Below are positions 26,801 to 33,732 of a stretch of DNA of 60,466 nucleotides, one piece after another. The position numbers and the translations under genes are program-made. The notes beneath the pieces are model-generated. The model did no database searches and was not told where the DNA came from. It saw nothing but the letters and a program-made list of their open reading frames with translations. This stretch comes from Ornithinibacillus gellani (GTDB taxonomy: Bacteria > Bacillota > Bacilli > Bacillales > Amphibacillaceae), in assembly GCF_003730295.1 (NCBI RefSeq), contig NZ_QTSZ01000015.1, positions 1-60,466 on the forward strand. The letters are read 5' to 3'. Position 1 is the stretch's first letter, and each line of letters begins with the position of its first letter.

Positions 26801-28052
26801 CTAAATCTGGTTTTACATCGCCATTTTCAGACGGTCCTCTTAAAGAGAAGCTTGCTAGTTGGTTCTCCTGATCAGTCGCACCAACAGCGATAGATTCTGG
26901 ATAATTTCCTGGTGCGGAAGCCGAGCCAGGGGTAGCTTTTGAAAATAACCCAGCATTTCCGACTGAAAATATTGGAACAATTCCAGCATCCCTCCAAGCT
27001 TGTACCATAGGGCGGAACCAATCATTATCATACGGATTTCCACCCCAGGAATTATTAACGATATCAGGAGCTTTTTCCGGATGTGGTACCCCTTCATTAT
27101 CTGTCGGGGCTAGCACCCATTCTCCCGCTTCCAAAATATCAGAATCATAACCAGTATCTCCCCAGAATGCGCGAACTGCGATCCATTTTGCACCTGGAGC
27201 TGCACCAATTTTATTCGTACCGTCAGCTTCCTGACCGACCATTGTTCCCATCGTATGGGTTCCATGCCCATCAGAATCCATAGGGCTTTGTCTATCCATT
27301 ACCGCATCATGCCAATTAAATTCATGATCTGCATTATCTGGATCATCTGGATTATAGCCGCGATACTGCCGTTTTACTGCTGGATGAAGCCAGTCAACGC
27401 CACTATCAATATTGGCAACAACCATTCCTTCACCATCATAGCCCTGTTCCCATACTTCAGGTATTCCGACCTGCGAAACATTCCATTCTATTTCATCATC
27501 AGCAAGTTGTTTGTCCTTCTTATTTTCTACCTTTTCTGGTGGAGAAAGCTCCCGTTGCTCGTCTAAAACTACTTCTTTTACTTCCGGCATTGCTATCAAT
27601 GCTTCAGCAGCTTTTTTTGTTCCTTCCACTGCAATTGCATTCAGAATATAAAACGAACGTAACTTGTCAATATCACCAGACTTTTGCTGTTTTGATATTT
27701 GTTTTAGCACATCTTTTTGCGTTTCAGTTGCATTTTTTTGTAGTGCAGCGGTAATCGCCTTTCCCTTTTCCATTTTTAATTCCGTAGGTTTTAGCTTCTG
27801 GGTTGCAGCTTTCATTTCCACTTGTTTAGAAATGTTTTCTGTCTGCAGTTGCTTTTCTAAAATGACAATAAATCGTACCTTATCCTTTTCTTTAAATGCT
27901 TCCACTAATTCTTGCTGCAGTTTACCGATTTGATTGGTAGTAGATGCTTGTGGCTTTGCCATTGCACCTGCAGGAAATACTAAGCTTAAAAGCAACAATA
28001 CTATCATAAATATCGACATGCATTTTGAATGTCTGCCATTCCGCATTCCCAT
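22905..28052 (-). CDS. Giant cell-wall subtilisin-like protease (bacillopeptidase F-type) with three CWB2 repeats
   Basis: 1715 residues from ATG 28052. Signal peptide to about 33 (GAMAKP), I9-like propeptide (about 45-170), S8 domain with a complete triad D216 (ANIDSGVDW), H263 (GHGTHTMG) and S445 (NGTSMAAP). After the peptidase come a MAM/immune-inhibitor-A-like adhesive fold (DFELYPDGWYAFGRYNSWEW; WYIDDVKLV), two carboxypeptidase-regulatory-like beta domains (KISGTVTDSFGNPIANAVIQ), an Ig-like pair and three CWB2 repeats over the last 290 residues. Domain order before CWB2 matches bacillopeptidase F. Two upstream codons are open, but ATG 28058 touches AGGAGG; ATG 28052 has the proper six-base gap. 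Confidence 0.92.
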   Translation of the reverse strand: MGMRNGRHSKCMSIFMIVLLLLSLVFPAGAMAKPQASTTNQIGKLQQELVEAFKEKDKVRFIVILEKQLQTENISKQVEMKAATQKLKPTELKMEKGKAITAALQKNATETQKDVLKQISKQQKSGDIDKLRSFYILNAIAVEGTKKAAEALIAMPEVKEVVLDEQRELSPPEKVENKKDKQLADDEIEWNVSQVGIPEVWEQGYDGEGMVVANIDSGVDWLHPAVKRQYRGYNPDDPDNADHEFNWHDAVMDRQSPMDSDGHGTHTMGTMVGQEADGTNKIGAAPGAKWIAVRAFWGDTGYDSDILEAGEWVLAPTDNEGVPHPEKAPDIVNNSWGGNPYDNDWFRPMVQAWRDAGIVPIFSVGNAGLFSKATPGSASAPGNYPESIAVGATDQENQLASFSLRGPSENGDVKPDLAAPGVGIRSSVPGETWDQFEYDFFNGTSMAAPLVSGIALLMLQADPSLTVDQIDSILKWTADEKTDETYTETPNNGYGFGIVNAPAAVEAAANGVGSIHGQIISEQEDNKPPQYEHHERRVVFTNEDAHFSITAADDVSVEEVTLHLTIDQGKEETFRTNRVDGDHQEGIYEAIIPGERVVGDDLSYWWTIKDFYGNETITDTYDVSIEEGISAGYTEDFELYPDGWYAFGRYNSWEWGAPLFGPDQAASGDKVMGTHLRGNYKMDADMSLMMPPVLVEEDTVLRFKQWYSLSWFGEDVGTVFLSEDGENWTQLYQISKDNENWHEAGIDLSDYAGKKVYIAFNLLTRDNEFPGWYIDDVKLVREGGGNGAVQPEDRNNTQKLADSAIQYPIEQSHKIQKSKGTLPVNANIEVVETGWTTTTNPQDGSFAIYHEPGTYTLSIEAYGYKHTTKQISIESKGEATPVFQLEPLSSQKISGTVTDSFGNPIANAVIQLSDDELAANASSDNAGIYELSALEGDHTVIVRAPGYQSVSKQITVEAGEDIALDINMDSYFRGEDKEISYDNGSYGKNLAMGKKGNGFAVRMSLDEEKGAAMLTGAKLQFWAAHVPVPGGEAIEIAIYDADGEDGSPGTKLAGPVKAKAKRDLNQWTEVDLSDLGLLLDGDFYIVYLQVDDFPYVPGFVSDGDANQAAGRSWDYLGGNWYQAEDSLGNYMIRASVAYSEDAPNMKTPVISSPSTGIYTNEAELNIAGEAEPSATLRLLNNGKQIGTFQADESGAFSYQSKLEEGNNKLSVVSFYKGSPVNVSKTIDVVLDSIKPKLTIESPKDGTTTKNSEIVVEGKVTDENLKIVTVNDKEVNVQEEHYSTPVALTEGENQIVVVAKDLAGNEQSKTVMVIYQDIVPEITNVQPKKDQYLLAGDEVKISFESTVEGGEANFLIKLPTGQANKLEADSTNMKEVKSGKYEGTWVVPANTNIQDAMIEVELKDQDGLKLQAIAEGKLHVAKESINRIAGDIRYDTAVEISKTGWAKADTVILARGDEFADSLAGVPLGHALDAPILLTPSDKMWSTTKDEIKRLQAKNVIILGGEKAVSNQIEADLKKQGLSVKRIAGDTRFETAAYIADELAPNGTKQAVVANGMDFPDALSVAAHAAKEGLPILLTRPDVLPKGTEAAIKKLGLRETIVVGGPQVVHEKIANQLPAVKRLHGHDRYGTNIAIAKHFGVENKHQYVATGKEYADALTGAVLAAKQDSGIILVHHRVPKDTAPYIQEEQVKFLSVFGGEVAVSKEVFAALKELLQ

Positions 28053-28274
28053 ATACATCCTCCTAAAGTATGATTGGATTATTCATTTTCTATTTCCCCT
28101 ATACTATATGGATAGATATCTATTCACTATGAACTATAGCAAAAACCGACATATTAAAACATGAAATTAAACAAATATTTTAAAAATAGCGAAAAGTAAC
28201 TAGCTATCCACCCTATCCTAATGGAAAAGAACTAGTCCAAAGCAACCAGATGGTGCATTCCCAGGCATGGAATG

Positions 28275-28319
28275 TAAAAAAAGAGCATCCTTTTCCAAGT
28301 TGGAAAAAGACGCCCTTTA
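28275..28319 (-). terminator. Terminator of the pseudoprotease gene
   Basis: On the minus strand AAAGGGCGTCTTTTTCCA pairs imperfectly with TGGAAAAGGATGCTCTTT, followed by a T-run; it lies next to the stop codon at 28323. Confidence 0.85.
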
Positions 28320-28322
28320 CTA

Positions 28323-29225
28323 TTACTGTAATAACTCTTTCAATGCTGCAAACACTTCTTTGGATACGGCTACTTCGCCACCGAAGACAGATAAGAATTT
28401 CACTTGTTCTTCCTGAATATATGGTGCGGTATCCTTTGGCACCCTGTGGTGTACCAGGATTATGCCGCTGTTTTGCTTCGCTGCGAGTACCGCTCCTGTT
28501 AACGCATCCGCATATTCTTTACCAGTTGCGACATATTGATGCTTGTTCTCCACACCGAAATGCTTGGCGATGGCAATGTTGGTACCATAACGATCATGGC
28601 CATGCAGACGTTTTACAGACGGAAGCTGGTTCGCAATTTTGTCATGAACCGCCTGTGGACCACCAACAACAATGGTTTCTTTTAATCCAAGTTTCTTAAT
28701 CGCTGCTTCCGTTCCTTTCGGCAACACATCTGGACGTGTCAGCAGGATGGGAAGTCCTTCCTTTGCCGCATGTGCTGCAACGGAAAGTGCATCTGGAAAA
28801 TCCATACCATTCGCTACAACTGCTTGTTTCGTACCGTTTGGTGCCAATTCATCTGCAATGTTGGCAGCTGTTTCAAAGCGGGTATCTCCAGCGATACGTT
28901 TAACAGATAGTCCTTGTTTTTTCAAATCCGCTTCAATCTGGTTGCTGATCGCTTTTTCTCCACCTAGAATCACAACTTGTTTAGCTTGAAGCCGTTTGAT
29001 TTCATCTTTTGTTGTATTCCACAGCTTATCTGATGGCGTTAATAAAATTGGTGCGTCTAACGCATGCCCGAGTGGAACACCTGCCAGGCTATCCGCAAAT
29101 TCATCCCCTCTTGCTAGAATGACTGTATCTGCCTTAGCCCAGCCAGTCTTGCTAATTTCAATCGCTGTATCGTAACGGATATCGCCAGCGATACGATTGA
29201 TTGTTTCTTTTGCGACGTGAAGTTT
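28323..29225 (-). repeat. CWB2 block, near-identical copy 2
   Basis: Partner of the block at 22905-23800. The two genes differ widely in their S8 and middle domains, so the close match here points to recent recombination or gene conversion confined to the wall-binding module. Confidence 0.85.
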
Positions 29226-32200
29226 GCCTGGTGCTTGTTCGGTCACTGAATATCCGTCTTCTGTCACCAATTCAACCTCTATCACCGCATCTGTAAAGGA
29301 AACATCCTGAGGTACCTGCCAGATTGCCTCAAAAGAACCTGGTAGCTTTTCAATCATTTCTACCCGTTCTGCATACTTTTGGGCCCCTTTTGTTGGGAGC
29401 TTTATCGTATAATATGCTTTTGCATGTGGATCGTTTCCTAGAAAAGCTATCCTTACCTCGTCACCAGGCTGTACATATTGATCAACTGCTGGCTTCAAGT
29501 ATTTGATTGTTGGCTCTTCTCTCGTAATGGTTACCGGATGTGATGTCCCAGCTTCTCTTCCATTCACTAAGGAAATAGCCACAAATTTATTTTCCCCTAC
29601 TTCTAATTGTGCATCGATGGCAAATGAACCACTTTCGCCCACCTCGACTGTGTCTATCTTTTTACCATTCTGCTTTAATTCAATCATTGTCGTAGGAGAA
29701 GCTGATCCTTCCACCGTTATCAATCGTTCTATTGTTGAATGTCCCTCATCAGGTGAAGTGATTACAGGAGTATCCACTTCATAATCGACTATCGCACGAA
29801 TCATTTTATTGCCTGTTAGAAAATCTTTTTCCAATTGGTACCAATGGCCGCGATACATTTCCCAGCTGCGTTTCGTAAAGGTACCACTTTTATCATTTTG
29901 CAGCTTTGGTGCTTCTCTACTATCTTTGGTTTGAATATAGACGAGATAGAAATCACCATCCACCACAATTCCTTGATCCTCTAAGTCTATAAATGTCCAT
30001 TCGCCATCCTTTCGTGCTTCTGCATCGATTGGGCCGGCAATTTTGGTACCAGGCGCACCATTTGGACCATCTGCAGCTAACACCTCAATATGGAAATGGT
30101 CACCACCAACGTCGGCATTAAACTTGGAGAATAAGAACTTACCACCTGTAAGTGTAGCCCGGTCTTTCCCCTCTGCTAGTGACATTTTAACTGACCACGC
30201 GTTACCGGCATCATGGAACCAGCTGCCACCTTCACCTGTACCATCATCGTAAATTAACTCTTCACCCGGATAGCTAAAAAATGGTTCCAATTCGACTGAA
30301 ATCGATTCGCCAGCCTGTGAAATCTCGACTTGCTTCTCGGTCATTTCATAGTCTTTAGCCGCAATTTGCAAGGTATAGGTACCCTCGTAACCGGTTAGGT
30401 TAAAGGTTCCTTTACCATCTGTTCTGACCGGCTTCACATTTGCGTCTTCCTTCAATTGGATCAGCGCATGTTCAACTGGTGTACCTGTTGTAGCATCCAC
30501 AATCGTTCCAGATAGTTCTGCCTGTTGCAATGCTTGTAGCTCAAAGTTTTCTGTTACGGCTGTTTCACCTAGGGTAATATCACGTTCGATTGCTTGATAA
30601 CCATAGGATTCTGCAACTAATGTATAGTCGCCGCCAGCATAGGTTAATGCATATGCCCCGTCCGTTGCACTTGTATAGGCCAAACGCTCTGTTCCAAGTA
30701 AGCTGACTGTTGCTTGAAGTGCGCTACCATCCTGTTTTTTCGTTACATTCCCTTCAACCGTTCCTATCCCTTGGTCAATGGCTTGTAAAGCATGATGCAC
30801 ATCTAATAAACCATAGCCATAGCCATGATTTGGTGTAGTCGGATATGCTTCGTCTGTTAGTGGTTTTGCAGTCTCTTGCAATAATGCTTCCAATTCATCA
30901 ACAGATATCATTGGATTTTCGGCACGCAATATGGCGGCCGCTCCGCCAACCTGTGCCGCAGCAAGCCCCGTACTATTGCCAACCGCATAGCCACCGCCGA
31001 CGTAGGAAGATTTCACTGCCTGGCCAGGTGCAACCATATTTGGTTTTATTTCATCATATGGTGATGGACCTAGTAAAGATATGGTGGATAGGACATCCCC
31101 AATATCGGTAGCGCCAACTGCAAACGACTCTGGATAGTTGGCTGGTGCTTCTACTGAGCCTTCTCCCCCTTTATTGGAAGAGCTTCTATTTCCAGTTGGA
31201 AAAATTGGCAGTATACCTGCATGTCTCCATTCCTGTACGGCCTGACGAAACCATTCATTTTCACCTGGCCCCATACTCCAAGCGTTTACTACGATATCTG
31301 GAGCCATATCAACCCTCGTATTTCCTTCTGCATCCACCGGCGCAAGGACCCATTCCGCTGCAGCAAGTAAGTCTGCATCTGTTGTTGCCCCGTCATGAAA
31401 TGCTTTCACACCAATAAACTTTGCATCAGGAGCTACACCAATTTGATTGTCTGCATCTCCCCCGACAACCAAACCAGTCATCATGGTGCCGCTGCCGTTA
31501 TCATCCACTGGTTCAGCACTTTCTCCTGATGTATCGAACCAGCTGAATGTATGATCTACGGTATCCGTTTCAGCCTGATATCCGCGATATTTTGTTTTTA
31601 ATGCAGCATGCGCCCACTCGATACCTGTATCAATGAGGGCCACAACTGCGCCATCACCTTTTGCCTCTTTTTCCCATGCTGCTGGTGCCTTAATGCGGTC
31701 TATATTCCATTCAGCCACAGATTCTTCCAAAGTTTTTTCTTCCAGCTTAGGCAGCTGATGGCTTTGATTCAATTGAATGGCTTCCACCTCAGGATATGCG
31801 GCCAGCTCTGTGGCAACCTCCTCTGTCACCGTCGCTGAAATAGCATTAACAATATAATAGTCGTTCACTGCTTTCACTTGTCCTTGCTTTTTCTGCTCCG
31901 CAAGGTATTCCTTCACGTCCTGCTGTGAAGACCATGCTGTATTTTTCAATGTTGTAACGACAGCTGACCGTTGCTGCTGCAATTGCTTATATGCACTCAT
32001 TCCTTCTTGCTTAGCAGCTTGCTTGTTCTGTTTCACTGCAGCCTTTGTGTCTGCCCGCTGCTGGAACATAACCAAAACATCGACTACTTCATCTGCTGCA
32101 AAAGCATCCCATACAGCTTGTTCCACCTTTTGTTCAGCTGTTGATTGAAATTGAACCTTAGCTCCTTTTTTTCCTGCAGCTTGTGTCACCATTCCTGGTA

Positions 32201-32291
32201 ATACCATCGATAATACAAGTAAAAGACTTGTCATGATGATAAACAGCTTTCTTTCTACATGTGACACGCTACGTACATGCTTATTTTTCAA
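28323..32291 (-). CDS. Subtilisin-fold pseudoprotease with three CWB2 repeats
   Basis: 1322 residues with the same plan as the neighbouring bacillopeptidase F-type gene: signal peptide (to about 39), propeptide-like region, S8 fold, carboxypeptidase-regulatory-like repeats, Ig-like segment, CWB2 x3. The S8 fold retains the Asp (D221 in ALIDTGIEW) and an Asn at the oxyanion position (N368), but the His motif reads NGSGTMMTG instead of GHGTHTMG, so the catalytic His is Ser267, and the Ser motif reads NSTGLAAAQ instead of NGTSMAAP, so the nucleophile is Gly442. It should not cleave peptides. The frame is intact over nearly 4 kb, so this is not an ordinary decaying gene. Start is TTG with GGAGG nine bases before it. 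Likely role: surface binding or adhesion, or protection of a partner; unproven. Confidence 0.88.
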   Translation of the reverse strand: MKNKHVRSVSHVERKLFIIMTSLLLVLSMVLPGMVTQAAGKKGAKVQFQSTAEQKVEQAVWDAFAADEVVDVLVMFQQRADTKAAVKQNKQAAKQEGMSAYKQLQQQRSAVVTTLKNTAWSSQQDVKEYLAEQKKQGQVKAVNDYYIVNAISATVTEEVATELAAYPEVEAIQLNQSHQLPKLEEKTLEESVAEWNIDRIKAPAAWEKEAKGDGAVVALIDTGIEWAHAALKTKYRGYQAETDTVDHTFSWFDTSGESAEPVDDNGSGTMMTGLVVGGDADNQIGVAPDAKFIGVKAFHDGATTDADLLAAAEWVLAPVDAEGNTRVDMAPDIVVNAWSMGPGENEWFRQAVQEWRHAGILPIFPTGNRSSSNKGGEGSVEAPANYPESFAVGATDIGDVLSTISLLGPSPYDEIKPNMVAPGQAVKSSYVGGGYAVGNSTGLAAAQVGGAAAILRAENPMISVDELEALLQETAKPLTDEAYPTTPNHGYGYGLLDVHHALQAIDQGIGTVEGNVTKKQDGSALQATVSLLGTERLAYTSATDGAYALTYAGGDYTLVAESYGYQAIERDITLGETAVTENFELQALQQAELSGTIVDATTGTPVEHALIQLKEDANVKPVRTDGKGTFNLTGYEGTYTLQIAAKDYEMTEKQVEISQAGESISVELEPFFSYPGEELIYDDGTGEGGSWFHDAGNAWSVKMSLAEGKDRATLTGGKFLFSKFNADVGGDHFHIEVLAADGPNGAPGTKIAGPIDAEARKDGEWTFIDLEDQGIVVDGDFYLVYIQTKDSREAPKLQNDKSGTFTKRSWEMYRGHWYQLEKDFLTGNKMIRAIVDYEVDTPVITSPDEGHSTIERLITVEGSASPTTMIELKQNGKKIDTVEVGESGSFAIDAQLEVGENKFVAISLVNGREAGTSHPVTITREEPTIKYLKPAVDQYVQPGDEVRIAFLGNDPHAKAYYTIKLPTKGAQKYAERVEMIEKLPGSFEAIWQVPQDVSFTDAVIEVELVTEDGYSVTEQAPGKLHVAKETINRIAGDIRYDTAIEISKTGWAKADTVILARGDEFADSLAGVPLGHALDAPILLTPSDKLWNTTKDEIKRLQAKQVVILGGEKAISNQIEADLKKQGLSVKRIAGDTRFETAANIADELAPNGTKQAVVANGMDFPDALSVAAHAAKEGLPILLTRPDVLPKGTEAAIKKLGLKETIVVGGPQAVHDKIANQLPSVKRLHGHDRYGTNIAIAKHFGVENKHQYVATGKEYADALTGAVLAAKQNSGIILVHHRVPKDTAPYIQEEQVKFLSVFGGEVAVSKEVFAALKELLQ

Positions 32292-32492
32292 GACCTTTTT
32301 CCTCCCTCTTTATATGTATGATTAGAACTATTCCTCCCCTAAATCATACATGAAGGATAAGAAAAACTCGTCACATTTTCGGGAATTTTGCAAAAATAGT
32401 AGGAAGGTCCTGTGTGATTTGGTATATAGTAAGAAAGAGCTTGAAATAAAAAGGTTTTGAACTTGGATTAGATTTTGAAGGGGTTGTTGTGA

Positions 32493-33470
32493 ATGGAACA
32501 AATTACAGATTCGCATATACTTGATGATATATGTCATTCCATCCGAGCTATTTTCGGTTGGAACATCCATCATACGATGGCCATACCGCTTGGTTATAAG
32601 AACCTGAAATGGCGTATATTTACCGATCATGGCAGTTATTTTGTCAAACAGTACAATCGGACCCGCTATCCGTCATCTTCCAACGCAGGACTTGAATAAT
32701 CTCTTCGGTTACAGGATTCTCTGTTTCAAAACGGAATACCATGCCCCAGACTTTATCCATCTCAACAACATTATGTATTAACGAGTAAACTTGGTCAGCG
32801 ATTTGTCGTAATGGAGGATTTAGACGGATCGCTGATAGAACCTGGTACCATTCATCCTTCACAAGCCTACTCACTTGGACTAACCATTGGTCAAATGCAT
32901 CAGCTTCTATTTGAAACAGCCCCCGTTAGGCAAACTTTACATTGGAATTTACCGACTAAAACAGAGATGCTGCAAAACTGGCGTAAAAGATGGGAAGAAG
33001 CCAAGTCATTGGCATGCGATCAAACGATGAAGCAATTAGAAGTTCAACAAAAAATAATCGATGGGCTGGAATGGGACTTGTTTTCCTCCTGTGAAAAAGG
33101 GTGGGCCCACTGGGATTTATTTGTTGATAATATACTGTTTCATTCAGATTCTGTCGCAGCTTTACTGGATTTTGACCGTATGCACTACGTATATCCTGAA
33201 TTTGATATTTCACGTGCCGTTTTATCTTGTTGTTTATTGAATAATAAATTGGATATGACTTGTACCACAGCTTTTATTTCAGGTTATCGTCAGTACCGCA
33301 ACTTATCGCATTCCAAGCTTGTCAGGTCCATGAAACTTACATGGTGGAAGGAATCCTCCTGGCTACAGGTTGCGAAAACGACGGATTCCAGACCAATGAT
33401 TCGCTTTCGTGAAGAAATGATTTGGTTAGCAAATCAATGGGATGTATTAGAGGACGTATTCGATGTTTAA
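32493..33470 (+). pseudogene. Aminoglycoside-phosphotransferase-fold kinase, interrupted by one in-frame stop
   Basis: The first 68 codons (32493-32696) and the open stretch before and after the ATG at 32811 are in the same frame and separated only by TAA at 32697-32699. Reading through gives 325 codons, a normal length for APH/CotS/YutH-type kinases. Past the stop the frame continues SLRLQDSLFQNGIPCPRLYP, then VVMEDLDGSL. The catalytic loop is AHWDLFVDNIL and the metal-binding motif is LLDFDRMHYVYPEFD. GAAGGGG lies eight bases before ATG 32493. No frameshift is needed, so this is a fresh nonsense mutation or a base-call error. Its small-molecule substrate is unknown, and it is the only plus-strand gene in the CWB2 island. 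Confidence 0.8.
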
Positions 33471-33479
33471 AAAAATAGA

Positions 33480-33513
33480 AGGCTATTCCTTTAAACATGG
33501 AAAGGAATAGCCT
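33480..33513. terminator. Strong hairpin after the APH-like pseudogene
   Basis: A perfect 13-bp stem (AGGCTATTCCTTT with AAAGGAATAGCCT) begins ten bases after the stop codon at 33470. The T-rich flank (TTCTATTTTTTT) is on the minus-strand side, so it may end leftward transcription as well as, or rather than, the plus-strand gene. Confidence 0.6.
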
Positions 33514-33536
33514 CGTTGGTTTCTATATTAAAGATA

Positions 33537-33732
33537 CAGATTAACTGGCTGTAAGCCCCCACACCGAGAATGTTTGTAGATAACAAGTATTGTTAGTGGG
33601 GAATCAACAGCCAGTAAAAGCCTGATTGGTTCAACTAACAATCAGTGGGGAAAGTGCGAAATCCCCACTGATTGAAGTTTCACTTTATCATTTATTAACT
33701 GGCTGTAAGAACCCCACTGAAGTTTCACTTTA
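33537..33732 (-). repeat. Palindromic 3'-end repeat, full copy plus a deletion derivative
   Basis: The full copy (33537-33687) reads on the plus strand from AGATTAACTGGCTGTAAG to GAAGTTTCACTTTAT. It contains ACTGGCTGT facing ACAGCCAGT, a hairpin CTGATTG/CAATCAG, and a perfect 12-bp dyad CAATCAGTGGGG/CCCCACTGATTG. The short copy (33690-33732) joins the element's two ends (TTAACTGGCTGTAAG and CCCCACTGAAGTTTCACTT) without the middle and supplies the TAA stop of the protease gene. A related copy is at 55605-55721. It could be a non-autonomous IS200/IS605-type (PATE-like) element or a REP-like 3' structure. Confidence 0.65.

Noticed and set aside
22905-29225. Near-identical blocks as a possible assembly duplication
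   Set aside because: The copies differ at scattered positions, sit in genes with different upstream domains, and have different terminators, so they are genuine separate copies.
32811-33470. Independent 219-residue kinase gene
   Set aside because: The frame continues upstream with family-like sequence to the TAA at 32697 and lacks a ribosome site at 32811; it is the 3' part of one interrupted gene.
33537-33732. CRISPR-like array
   Set aside because: Only two partial copies of unequal length, with nested dyads and no regular spacers; no cas genes are visible.
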